This document shows positions 1-6,800 of a stretch of 15,972 bases of DNA, in pieces (position 1 is the stretch's first letter; each line of letters begins with the position of its first letter). Location of the stretch: contig JBBPYR010000082.1 of the NCBI GenBank assembly GCA_038199755.1, positions 1 through 15,972 on the forward strand, read 5' to 3'. Source of the stretch: JBBPYR01 sp038199755 (GTDB taxonomy: Bacteria; Chloroflexota; Ktedonobacteria; Ktedonobacterales; Ktedonobacteraceae). Below the pieces are notes generated by a model. The model saw nothing but the letters and a program-made list of their open reading frames with translations. It was not told where the DNA came from and ran no database searches. A program made the position numbers and the translations under genes.

Positions 1-423
1 TACGGACACGTAACGTAATGTAGTTTTCCATGCACACATTATACGCTTTTGCGTGCATACTGTCAAGTGGATAGAAAGTGAGCCATATGAACACCTGTTA
101 GTAGGTTTGGCTACGCTTTCCATCACTGTTGATTAGCTCCTCCATCGCTTATAAAGCATATGTAGGCTTCTTGCCTCTTTCTGCCGATAGAATAATAGGG
201 ATATGCCTAAAGAGTATCGGGGCAGCGTGCTAGTGTATTTTGCTCAGTATAGCACATCCAAAAGGAGAGTAAGGTGTCCAAAATAAACAAATATATCCTG
301 TAACGCTCTCGTAACGATTTACAGACGCTTGTCCAGTAGACTAACAAGTAATGAATAGGTCATCGTAATACGAGCAAATCATTCAAGTAATCAAGGTAGA
401 GAAAGAAGCAGGAGCGAGACACC
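1..423. other. Non-coding leader region with possible RNA structure
   Basis: I find no convincing gene in these 423 bases. The stretch 181-225 can fold into a 9-bp stem with a 2-nt bulge (181-189 with 215-225), enclosing a small inner stem (196-199 with 206-209). Bases 227-232 (GTGCTA) can pair with 250-255 (TAGCAC). These may be the end of a transcript entering from the left, or a 5' leader of the gene at 424. No strong -35/-10 pair is seen before 424; TTTACA at 318-323 is the best -35-like hexamer but lacks a good partner. Confidence 0.5.
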
Positions 424-1452
424 GTGAATTATATCCCTAATAACCCCAATAATCCGTATGAACCTAACAATGCGAATCAGCCGAGCTATCTGTATGGTTC
501 ATATGAAGTGACACAGCGCGCACCGGAGAATGGAGCATATCCACCCGCAGCGGGGGCCGCGCAACCATACCCACAGGCTGACGCTTATCCACCTCCACCA
601 TATGGCTCATATGCGCAGCCCAATGCTGACTATGCCCCCAATCCGTATCAGTATGCGCCACAGGTGGCATCAGCATCACCTCCTTATCCACAAGGTGGAG
701 GTGAGCAGGCTCCGCGCACTTCGAGAAAGAAGATCTGGCTGGCGGTGCTTGTGGCGGTTCTCTTGCTGGCTGGTCTGTCAGCCGTCATCGCCATTCCGCT
801 GCACAATGCGCAGGTCGCGAGTGATCAGGCGAGGGCGACCGCGCAGGCCCATCAAGCTACTGTGACAGTGCAGACGATGGCCACAGCGACGGCGGCAAAA
901 GTCTATCCGTTTAGTGCCGATGTGCAATTGAACGACAAACTTGTCGATAATGGCCAGGGTGTTGGCTGGACAACCAGTCAGAATTGTGCCTTTAGCAACA
1001 ATGCCTATCATGTCACACAGACGACAACGAATACGTTTTCCATCTGTCCGGCTGCGAACACCAACTATAGCAACTTTACCTATCAGGTGTCGATGCAAAT
1101 TATCAAGGGTGAGATTGGTGGTATCACTTTCCGTGGCGATGGCGATAACTACCGCTACTACACTTTTGTCTTCAGCCCTGATAGCTCGTATGCGCTGTGG
1201 GCCTACAGCCAGCCTAGCCATCCCAAGACCTTGCAAGAGGGATCGGCCTCATCGTTCAAAACTGGCCTCGGCCAGAGCAACGTCATCAGTGTGGTTGCTC
1301 GCGGTAACACGATTACGCTGTACGTCAATGGGCAGCAGATCATGACGACCAAAGATACCATCTACAGCAGCGGCCAGATTGGCATGACTGCCTATGACAC
1401 GACCGGACCCGCCGATGTTGCCTTCAGCAACGCCCAAGTGTGGAAGCTGTAG
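424..1452 (+). CDS. Membrane-anchored protein with Pro/Tyr-rich N-tail and jelly-roll-like C-terminal domain
   Basis: The start is GTG, chosen because AGGAG lies at 410-414, nine bases upstream. The 342-residue product has three parts. Residues 1-100 are disordered and rich in Pro, Tyr, Asn and Ala, with repeated Tyr-Pro and Pro-Pro-Tyr patterns. Residues 104-125 form one hydrophobic membrane helix after a basic RKK, so the tail should be cytoplasmic. Residues 126-160 are an Ala/Thr/Gln-rich linker. Residues 160-342 look like an extracellular concanavalin/LamG-like or DUF1080-like sandwich (GGITFRGDGDNYRYYTF, then NVISVVARGNTITLYVNGQ, then GQIGMTAYDT). Such domains usually bind glycans or other surface ligands; no catalytic residues are identifiable. 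The architecture is common in Ktedonobacteria as I recall it. The fold assignment is inferred from pattern, and the ligand is unknown. A long palindrome follows the stop. Confidence 0.85.
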   Translation: MNYIPNNPNNPYEPNNANQPSYLYGSYEVTQRAPENGAYPPAAGAAQPYPQADAYPPPPYGSYAQPNADYAPNPYQYAPQVASASPPYPQGGGEQAPRTSRKKIWLAVLVAVLLLAGLSAVIAIPLHNAQVASDQARATAQAHQATVTVQTMATATAAKVYPFSADVQLNDKLVDNGQGVGWTTSQNCAFSNNAYHVTQTTTNTFSICPAANTNYSNFTYQVSMQIIKGEIGGITFRGDGDNYRYYTFVFSPDSSYALWAYSQPSHPKTLQEGSASSFKTGLGQSNVISVVARGNTITLYVNGQQIMTTKDTIYSSGQIGMTAYDTTGPADVAFSNAQVWKL

Positions 1453-1456
1453 TCTA

Positions 1457-1521
1457 ACCAGATTTCAAAGAGAGTTGCAAAAGAGCACGGTGCTCTTTTG
1501 CAACTCTCTTTGAAATCTGGT
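1457..1521. terminator. 65-nt perfect palindrome, probable bidirectional terminator or cruciform
   Basis: Bases 1457-1488 and 1490-1521 are exact reverse complements over 32 bp with a single G between them. The palindrome starts five bases after the stop of the upstream gene. The inner stem ends in a TTTT run (1496-1499), so a shorter inner hairpin could act as an intrinsic terminator, but no U-run follows the full stem. The right arm is read through by the HEPN-like frame, which therefore has no clean start. Confidence 0.7.
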
Positions 1522-1908
1522 ATTATTGCCATTAAGAAATCAGCGATTGATCAGGGAGGCTATAATAGGTTAGCTCAAGCACATCGACAGGCAGCAGAGG
1601 ATATAGAGCAAACTATTTTGCCTCTTCAAGCAACGCCATCTGCGGCTCGTGTAATTATCGAGGGAGCGTGGGGCGCAGCATTTCACTGGATTGCCTTTGG
1701 CTGCGAAACGAAACATCAGAGCCATCAAGAGAGTCATGCTCGTTTGGGAACCTTCCTTCGTCGCCAGGAAGAACATGCAGTAGCTGAGTGGTGGGAGGAT
1801 TTAGATCGTGTTCGACAGGGCGGGTGGTATGGTAGAAATACGGATACTGAGACAGTGCAACGCGCTCTGGAATTATTAGAAAGGATTCATAACTGGGCGG
1901 CTTTGTGA
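1498..1908 (+). CDS. HEPN-like helical protein, start unclear, possibly 5'-truncated
   Basis: The open frame gives up to 136 residues and is predicted to be all helical. The segment AWGAAFHWIAFGCETKHQSH, followed by a Trp/Asp-rich helix, DRVRQGGWYG and a last helix ending in ERIHNWAAL, follows the layout of HEPN proteins: a helix with Ala/Tyr small-residue packing, a Lys-His-x-x-His turn, then R-x4-Y before the last helix. HEPN proteins are often RNases or toxins paired with MNT nucleotidyltransferases, and an MNT gene lies at 3149. The usual catalytic R-x4-6-H is not evident; R-x4-Y stands in its place. No ATG or GTG exists in frame. The only standard alternatives, TTG at 1498 and 1510, lie inside the palindrome arm, and the GGGAGG at 1554-1559 has no start codon behind it. 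The gene may have lost its 5' end. The family call is tentative. Confidence 0.45.
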   Translation: MQLSLKSGIIAIKKSAIDQGGYNRLAQAHRQAAEDIEQTILPLQATPSAARVIIEGAWGAAFHWIAFGCETKHQSHQESHARLGTFLRRQEEHAVAEWWEDLDRVRQGGWYGRNTDTETVQRALELLERIHNWAAL

Positions 1909-1933
1909 GAAAGGGGTTGATAACTAGTTACTG

Positions 1934-2009
1934 AACCTATAGCCATATGTAGCCAGCCTATAGACAAATGAGAACTTGACATGGAACCTAAATTAGTTTA
2001 AAATAGGTT
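1934..2009. promoter_or_regulatory. Repeated AACCTA-type half-sites over the RHH-tnpB promoter, candidate operator
   Basis: AACCTATAG starts at 1934, GCCTATAG at 1956 and AACCTA at 1985, with the inverse TAGGTT at 2004-2009. The CCTA cores start at 1936, 1957 and 1987, that is 21 and 30 bp apart, near whole helical turns. The pair AACCTA-N13-TAGGTT covers the promoter spacer and -10. RHH repressors bind short repeated half-sites, so self-repression by the downstream RHH protein is a fair inference. These could equally be transposon end repeats. Confidence 0.35.
1976..2004 (+). promoter_or_regulatory. Consensus housekeeping promoter for the RHH-tnpB unit
   Basis: TTGACA at 1976-1981 is a perfect -35 hexamer. 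TAAAAT at 1999-2004 is a five-of-six -10 hexamer, with an ideal 17-bp spacer. The expected start site, about seven bases after the -10, falls on or one base before the A of the RHH start codon at 2012, so the mRNA is predicted to be leaderless. Confidence 0.75.
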
Positions 2010-2011
2010 AT

Positions 2012-2167
2012 ATGGACAAGGAACAGGAAAAACAACTTTCAATACGGTTTCCGCTTCGGCTGTTTACTTGGATTGACGCCCAGGCCAAAGAGAACAAGCG
2101 TTCGTTTAACGCTCAAGTCATTTGGCTGTTACTTCAGTTGCAGCACCAAGAGAAGGGCCAAAGGTAG
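2012..2167 (+). CDS. 51-residue Arc/CopG-type ribbon-helix-helix protein
   Basis: This short gene starts with ATG at 2012 and stops with TAG at 2165-2167. Its product has a polar N-terminus, the strand KQLSIRFPLRL, helix TWIDAQAKEN, then KRSFNAQVIWLLLQLQ. This is the Arc/CopG plan: an alternating beta strand that reads DNA as a dimer, a first helix with conserved Ala, and an R-S-x-N-x-x-I turn into the second helix. Such proteins are dimeric transcription repressors or antitoxins. The promoter places the mRNA 5' end at the start codon, so translation is likely leaderless. The stop is followed after one base by the tnpB ATG at 2169, which suggests translational coupling. It may control its own promoter through the AACCTA repeats, and so set the level of TnpB. 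Its partner and target are inferred from position only. Confidence 0.8.
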   Translation: MDKEQEKQLSIRFPLRLFTWIDAQAKENKRSFNAQVIWLLLQLQHQEKGQR

Positions 2168-2168
2168 G

Positions 2169-3035
2169 ATGTTCGTCAAGCAGGGCTATCGGGTTGAACT
2201 CGACCTCAATAATGCACAAATGACGCTTGCTCGTAAGCATTGTGGAGCTGCTCGCTTCGCATATAACTACGGATTACGGCGCAAGCAAGAGGCGTACAAA
2301 GCCGGTCTCAAAACACCCTCTGCTATCGACTTGCACCGTGAAATCAATGCCCTGAAACAAACCGCTATTCCCTGGGCGTATGACGTAAGCAAATGTGCGA
2401 TGCAAGAGAGTTTGCGCGACCTAGATAACGCCTTTGCTCATTTCTTCCGCAAGTGCAAGCTCAAGAAAGAGGGCAAATGGAAGGGGAAATGTGGCTATCC
2501 CAAATTCAAGAGCAAGAAAATCAATGCGCTCAAACGGGCCTCACGCCAGCATAGCCGGAAGCAGAAGGGAAGCAAGAACCGCAAAAAGGCACAACGCCGT
2601 TTAACGCGAATACACACTCGTATTGCCAACGTCCGAAAAGATGCACTGCACAAGGCAACATCCGCTCTTGTGGCGAAAACCAAGCCCGCTAGCCAACGCC
2701 CACGTGTGATCGTGCTAGAAGATCTCAACATCCAAGGGATGCTCAAGAACCGCAAATTGTCACGAGCCATTGCTGATATAGGCATGTATGAGTTCAAACG
2801 CCAAATCCTCTATAAAGCTGCGTTCGCTGGCATACCGGTCAAACTCGCGTCACGGTGGGAGCCATCTTCTAAAACGTGCCATGCGTGCGGCTGGGTAAAA
2901 GAAAACTTAACACTTGCAGACCGCGTGTTTGTGTGTGAGGACTGTGGCAATGTCACGGATAGAGATTACAATGCCGCCAAGAATTTAGCGGTATTGGCCT
3001 ACTGTTTGAACTACCGTGAGTTACACGGGAATTGA
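2169..3035 (+). CDS. tnpB: TnpB (IS605 OrfB) with internal deletion of the RuvC-I region
   Basis: ATG at 2169 is chosen over the longer open frame from 2073, because residues before it are out-of-frame reading of the RHH gene and AAAGGTAGG precedes it. The 288-residue protein has the TnpB N-terminal helical part (1-117), the Arg/Lys block SRKQKGSKNRKKAQRR (129-144), RuvC-II Glu184 in IVLEDLNIQGM, the zinc finger Cys237, Cys240, Cys256 and Cys259, and RuvC-III Asp264/Asp266 in TDRDYNAAKNL. TnpB normally acts as an RNA-guided DNA nuclease of about 370-400 residues. Here PKFKSKK (111-117) runs directly into NALKRASRQ, so roughly 90-100 residues are missing, including wedge-domain strands and the G-x-D-x-G motif with the first catalytic Asp. 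It should not cut DNA. It may be plain decay or a nuclease-dead derivative. The last residues also suggest a frameshift near 3029. Confidence 0.85.
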   Translation: MFVKQGYRVELDLNNAQMTLARKHCGAARFAYNYGLRRKQEAYKAGLKTPSAIDLHREINALKQTAIPWAYDVSKCAMQESLRDLDNAFAHFFRKCKLKKEGKWKGKCGYPKFKSKKINALKRASRQHSRKQKGSKNRKKAQRRLTRIHTRIANVRKDALHKATSALVAKTKPASQRPRVIVLEDLNIQGMLKNRKLSRAIADIGMYEFKRQILYKAAFAGIPVKLASRWEPSSKTCHACGWVKENLTLADRVFVCEDCGNVTDRDYNAAKNLAVLAYCLNYRELHGN

Positions 3036-3139
3036 CGCCTGTGGAGATCATGTCAGACTGGGGACACTCAGCAATGATCGCTGAAGCAGGAACGGAACAC
3101 GGAATGTGGCATGTCCACATTTGGGTAAGTTTCCGATAA
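3029..3139 (+). pseudogene. Out-of-frame tnpB C-terminal tail / presumptive omega RNA region
   Basis: The frame one base earlier than tnpB stays open from 3029 to TAA at 3137-3139. It reads ELTPVEIMSDW and then EAGTEHG, which I recognise as the style of TnpB C-terminal tails. In this element class the same DNA commonly encodes the omega RNA scaffold. A 7-bp hairpin with a 5-nt loop sits at 3103-3121. The switch of frame near 3029 indicates a one-base indel after the RuvC-III motif. Whether any RNA is made is unknown. Confidence 0.5.
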
Positions 3140-3148
3140 CGGTTTAGA

Positions 3149-3568
3149 ATGCATCAAACAAATAACATAAGAATAATTCCTACATGGTTGGATAAGGCAA
3201 CACACGATCTGATAAAGGATATTATCGGCGTATTAGCCGAACGACATGCAGATTTATTAGCAGTTATTTTGTATGGTTCAGTTGCTCGTCATGAAGAACG
3301 TTCGTTGGATGCATTTAATCCTAGTGATGTCGATCTTATTGCTGTGTTCGATAATGATGATCCATTGTTTGCAATTCATCGAGGAGATATGCTTTCACAT
3401 ACTCTCAGTTTGGCCTACAATAATCACTTAGATGTACCGCGTGAGGTGCAAGTGATGTTTGCTTCGCGTACTCTGCGTGAGTGGGACCCAACCTTCATTG
3501 CTAATGTGACTCATGATGGTATTCTTCTCTTTAAGCGCGGACCGCTTTCCGCTCCTTTTGCCGCGTGA
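3149..3568 (+). CDS. MNT-family minimal nucleotidyltransferase
   Basis: The 139-residue product has the pol-beta-type nucleotidyltransferase core: LYGSVAR with Gly43-Ser44, then SDVDLIAVF with the metal-binding Asp60 and Asp62, and EVQVMF (Glu99 region) as the probable third acid strand. MNT proteins such as MntA transfer AMP to a HEPN partner toxin and silence it. A HEPN-like frame lies 1.2 kb upstream, on the far side of the RHH-tnpB unit, so the two may be halves of one operon split by insertion. The spacing between Gly-Ser and Asp-x-Asp is a few residues longer than in MntA, so another substrate is possible. ATG at 3149 has only a weak purine-rich site before it, and the real 5' end may have been altered by the insertion. 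The 3610 gene follows after 41 bp. Confidence 0.75.
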   Translation: MHQTNNIRIIPTWLDKATHDLIKDIIGVLAERHADLLAVILYGSVARHEERSLDAFNPSDVDLIAVFDNDDPLFAIHRGDMLSHTLSLAYNNHLDVPREVQVMFASRTLREWDPTFIANVTHDGILLFKRGPLSAPFAA

Positions 3569-3597
3569 CCCATCCCTTACATCAAATATGTGCATTT

Positions 3598-3602
3598 GGA
3601 GG
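3598..3602 (+). promoter_or_regulatory. Ribosome binding site that fixes the 3610 start
   Basis: GGAGG lies seven bases before GTG at 3610. The longer frame opened by ATG at 3565 has no such site and overlaps the MNT stop, so the GTG start is preferred. Confidence 0.7.
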
Positions 3603-3609
3603 TATAGAC

Positions 3610-4446
3610 GTGAATACTGATATCGAGCATCTAACAAGCTATCCAGCACCGCTGGACAAGTTGCTCACCTATGGCGATGCCCGGCAGGGTCTTGCGAACT
3701 GGGCTGATTATTTAGCATTGGGTTTTGGCCCGGAACACATTTCAGATTTGATGCGTATGACAACAGATATGGCATTGAACCTTGCAGATTCAGAGAGTTT
3801 AGAGGTTTGGGCACCTGCTCATGCCTTACGTGTGCTCGGAGCACTTCACGCTCAAGAAATCGTGCGACCAATGCTGGCCTTTCTGGAAGAGCCAGGAATG
3901 GACAGTGAGGAATGGTTTATAAACGAATTCCCATATGTCGTTGGCATGATTGGTCCTGTAGTCCTGCCAGAGCTCGCTGAATTTCTCGCCGACCTCTCCC
4001 ACAAAGAATCCGTTCGTATCACTGTGACTACTTGTATAGAAAAGATCGCTGAAAAGTGGCCCGATGCACGCGAACAATGTATAACTATTCTCACGCGGCA
4101 ATTGGAGAAACTGGACGAGAACGAGCCAGATGTCAATGCTTTTATCGTGCTTTCCTTGGTCACCATGCATGCAATAGAGGCCGCTCCGGTAATTAAGCGC
4201 GCTTTTGACGCCGACAGTGTCGAGCTTTCGATAATGGGAGATTGGAATGAAGCGCAGATAGAGCTAGGTTTGAAGAAACGCGAAGAAAGAGCGCCAGCAC
4301 AGCCCTCTCCGCTACCCCTGCCCAGTGTCAACACGCTGTATCTGCCTCGCAGCTCGTCCGAGGCAAGTCGTGGCGAGGGTGCCTCCCATAAAAAGACGAA
4401 AACGAAGATGGCAAAGCAGTCACGCAAGAAAAATCGCAAACGGTAG
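3610..4446 (+). CDS. HEAT-like / DUF1186-like helical repeat protein with basic tail
   Basis: The GTG at 3610 gives 278 residues. Residues 1-222 are helical pairs. The pattern NWADYLALGFGPEHISDL, then EVWAPAHALRVLGAL, then YVVGMIGPVVLPELAEFL, ending in MGDWNEAQIELGL, matches a family of HEAT-like proteins found in bacteria near SEC-C or DUF1186 genes, as I recall it; the biochemical role is not known to me. Residues 233-260 (Ser/Pro-rich, then SSSEASRGEGASH) look like an inserted low-complexity segment encoded by DNA with inverted repeats. Residues 261-278 are almost all Lys, Arg, Ser and Gln and could bind nucleic acid. The gene is 41 bp behind the MNT gene and may be co-transcribed with it. 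No membrane helices are seen. Confidence 0.7.
   Translation: MNTDIEHLTSYPAPLDKLLTYGDARQGLANWADYLALGFGPEHISDLMRMTTDMALNLADSESLEVWAPAHALRVLGALHAQEIVRPMLAFLEEPGMDSEEWFINEFPYVVGMIGPVVLPELAEFLADLSHKESVRITVTTCIEKIAEKWPDAREQCITILTRQLEKLDENEPDVNAFIVLSLVTMHAIEAAPVIKRAFDADSVELSIMGDWNEAQIELGLKKREERAPAQPSPLPLPSVNTLYLPRSSSEASRGEGASHKKTKTKMAKQSRKKNRKR
4343..4384. repeat. Overlapping inverted repeats inside the HEAT-like gene tail
   Basis: TGCCTCG (4343-4349) and CGAGGCA (4359-4365) form a 7-bp stem with a 9-nt loop. AGGCA (4361-4365) can instead pair with TGCCT (4380-4384), so two hairpins compete. They encode the low-complexity residues before the basic tail. A small palindromic repeat insertion is possible; no second copy is in the window. 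Confidence 0.4.
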
Positions 4447-4491
4447 TCAGCTTTACCCCTCGTCGTTCTGACCATCCGCCCATCCGTTCTC

Positions 4492-4543
4492 TTGTTTTTC
4501 TGTATCCTCTCTGATATACTGGCCCATACTAGGACACTATAAT
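4492..4543 (+). promoter_or_regulatory. Candidate promoters of the three-gene signalling operon
   Basis: TTGTTT (4492-4497), a 17-bp spacer and TATACT (4515-4520) form one candidate. A perfect TATAAT lies at 4538-4543 but lacks a good -35 at the usual distance. Either would give a leader of about 40-70 bases before the ATG at 4590. Confidence 0.4.
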
Positions 4544-4589
4544 GCATAGAACAGCTTATTCTAAATAATGGAAAAGGCGAAAATATTGT

Positions 4590-6800
4590 ATGCCATTTGA
4601 GGAAGAAATTAGTAGTGGTAATGTCTCTCCTGATGTACTTTTATCGTCCACTGCTCCTTCTTTTCAGCTAACGATGAAGCAGCAACTTGAGTTATTACAG
4701 AATGAGCGAGAGCGGCTAGCCTTTGCGCAAGAAGTGGGAAAAATTGGTACATTTGAGTGGGATATCGTTCATAATCATATTAGCTGGACGCCTGAATTAG
4801 AGGCCTTGTATGGTTTGCCACCAGGAGGTTTTGAAGGCTCATATGAGCATTGGGCGCAACGGGTTCACACTGATGATCGCCAGCAGGCCGAAGACAATCT
4901 TGCCCAAGCGATCCAGGGAGGCCCCGACTATAATGTGGAATTTCGGGTCGTGTGGCCAGATCAACGGGTGCGCTGGCTGCTCGGCAAGGGGCGCGTGCAA
5001 TTTGATGACGCTGGCAAGGCGCAGCGTGTGATTGGCGTCAATATCGATATCACGGAACGCAAACAGGCCGAATTGCACAATGCCCAGCAAGCGGCATTGC
5101 TGCAAGCCGCCTATGATGCCTTCATTGTGCATAACCTGGGTCACATTGTGTCCTGGAATCAGGGTGCGGCCACACTGTATGGCTGGTCTGAACAAGAAGT
5201 CAAAGGACAGTTCATTCATACACTCCTCAATACGCACTTTCCCCTTCCTCTCGATGATATTTATCAGATCCTGCACGAAAAGGGTACGTGGGAGGGCGAA
5301 CTGGAGCAGACAAAACGTGATGGCACACCTGTCGTGGTTGCCAGCCGTTGGGTGCTGCTGAAGCCAATAACTGGCCTCCTCACCTCATCAGCTTCGACGC
5401 CAAACGTGCTAGAGGTCAATCGCGATATCACAGAACTCAAACGGAGCTTGCAACGCCTCCGCTTTCTGACGGAAGCCAGTAAAAAGCTCGTCTCATCACT
5501 AAATGATCGCGAAGTGCTGGTACAAATAGCCCAACTCGCCGTTCCGCTCGTTGCCGACTGGTCTCGTATTGACCTGCTCAAGGACGATAGAAGTGTCGAA
5601 ACACTGGTGATTACCCATGTTGATCCAGAAAAAGTGGCCTGGGCACACGAGCTCAATCAGCGGACACCCTATGATCCAGATGCCTCCACGGGTGTTCCGG
5701 CAGTGCTACGTACAAAGCAAGCCGAGTTTTATCCCTATATTCCCGATGAGATGCTTGTGGCAGCCGCGAAAGACGAAGAAGAGCTCGCCCTGTCTCGTGC
5801 CATCGGCCTTTCATCAATCATTATCGTGCCCCTGGTTGTGCAAGAGCGTGCGCTAGGGGCGATCACGATGGTGACAACCGAGACGAAACGCCGCTATACG
5901 CCGGATGATCTTGCCATGGCCGAAGAGTTGGCGAGTCGTATCAACCTGGCCCTTGAGAATGCGCAAATCTATCAGCGGCTTCAGGAGTTCAGTACCAACC
6001 TGGAAACGATGGTCGCAGACCGCACACAAGCACTGGAAGAATCAACTGCTGCCTTGCGCCAATTGAATACAGAACTGCAACGGAGCAATCAGGAGTTACA
6101 AGAGTTCGCCTATGTTGCCTCCCATGATTTGCAGGAGCCGCTACGCAAAATTCAAGCCTTTGGCAATCTGTTGCAAGAGGAGCACGGTGATGCTATCGGT
6201 GAAGGAAAACTGTACCTTGATCGCATGCGTAACGCCGCCTCACGGATGCAAATCCTGATTAACGATCTCCTCATGTTTTCACGCGTGACCACCAAGGCTT
6301 TGCCATTTGTCGCGGTTGACCTGAACGTCATCGCGCGGGATGTTGTGGGCGATCTAGAAGCTCTGCTCGTGACAACACAGGGAAGGGTAGAGATCGATCC
6401 TTTGCCTATCATCGACGCAGACCCCTTCCAGATGCGTCAAGTCTTGCAAAATCTGATTGGGAATGCGCTCAAATTCCATAAACCAGGCATTCCCCCTGTG
6501 GTGCATGTCTCTGCTGAAGTGCGCGAGGACGAGGAAACAGCCGAGCAGCAGTGCTTGCTCAGTATTCAAGATAACGGTATAGGTTTTGACGAGAAATATC
6601 TTGATCGCATCTTTATCGTTTTTCAACGCCTACATGGGAGAGGTGAATATGAAGGGACTGGCATTGGTCTGGCGGTAGTCCGCAAAATTGTGGAGCGGCA
6701 TGATGGTATAATTACTGCGCGCAGTGCAGTGGGTGAGGGCGCAACCTTCCTTGTGACACTCCCGCTACATCATGCATCGAGAGAAGGAATGAACGTATGA
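4590..6800 (+). CDS. PAS-PAS-GAF sensor histidine kinase, phytochrome-type HisKA
   Basis: The 736-residue protein has no membrane helix and should be cytoplasmic. Residues 45-158 are a PAS/PAC unit ending in NIDITERKQAE. Residues 165-285 are a second PAS unit ending in NRDITELKR. Residues 286-460 are a GAF domain, and 461-500 a coiled coil. HisKA holds His512 in ASHDLQEPLRK, the motif typical of bacteriophytochrome-like kinases. The ATPase domain has the N box (620-630), DNGIGF (661-666), the GTGIGL box (689-694) and a last Gly box at GEGATF (715-720). It should autophosphorylate and pass phosphate to the receiver encoded next, whose ATG overlaps its TGA by four bases. No chromophore-binding Cys is obvious in the GAF domain, so light sensing cannot be claimed. 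The signal is unknown. The ribosome site is weak (AAAAGG, about 12 bases upstream); Met29 is an alternative start. Confidence 0.92.
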   Translation: MPFEEEISSGNVSPDVLLSSTAPSFQLTMKQQLELLQNERERLAFAQEVGKIGTFEWDIVHNHISWTPELEALYGLPPGGFEGSYEHWAQRVHTDDRQQAEDNLAQAIQGGPDYNVEFRVVWPDQRVRWLLGKGRVQFDDAGKAQRVIGVNIDITERKQAELHNAQQAALLQAAYDAFIVHNLGHIVSWNQGAATLYGWSEQEVKGQFIHTLLNTHFPLPLDDIYQILHEKGTWEGELEQTKRDGTPVVVASRWVLLKPITGLLTSSASTPNVLEVNRDITELKRSLQRLRFLTEASKKLVSSLNDREVLVQIAQLAVPLVADWSRIDLLKDDRSVETLVITHVDPEKVAWAHELNQRTPYDPDASTGVPAVLRTKQAEFYPYIPDEMLVAAAKDEEELALSRAIGLSSIIIVPLVVQERALGAITMVTTETKRRYTPDDLAMAEELASRINLALENAQIYQRLQEFSTNLETMVADRTQALEESTAALRQLNTELQRSNQELQEFAYVASHDLQEPLRKIQAFGNLLQEEHGDAIGEGKLYLDRMRNAASRMQILINDLLMFSRVTTKALPFVAVDLNVIARDVVGDLEALLVTTQGRVEIDPLPIIDADPFQMRQVLQNLIGNALKFHKPGIPPVVHVSAEVREDEETAEQQCLLSIQDNGIGFDEKYLDRIFIVFQRLHGRGEYEGTGIGLAVVRKIVERHDGIITARSAVGEGATFLVTLPLHHASREGMNV

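Larger units (their letters stand above)
1916..3139 (+). mobile_element. Decayed IS200/IS605- or IS607-type unit with RHH and tnpB genes, ends approximate
   Basis: A unit of about 1.2 kb sits between the HEPN-like frame (stop 1908) and the MNT gene (start 3149). It has its own promoter, a 51-residue RHH gene and a tnpB gene, but no tnpA transposase. A 7-bp hairpin (3103-3109 with 3115-3121) lies just past the tnpB reading frame, where IS605-type right-end hairpins and the omega RNA 3' end normally fall. TTGAT at 1916-1920 is a possible left target motif, though that is a guess. Without tnpA and with a deleted TnpB the unit should not move on its own. Exact ends need comparison with an empty site. 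Confidence 0.5.

Noticed and set aside
2073..2168. N-terminal extension of tnpB
   Set aside because: These codons overlap the RHH gene in another frame, show no TnpB similarity, and a better start with ribosome site exists at 2169.
3852..4547. 231-codon minus-strand frame
   Set aside because: It lies opposite the HEAT-like gene, whose frame has family features and a good ribosome site; the antisense product is Ser/Arg-rich without a motif.
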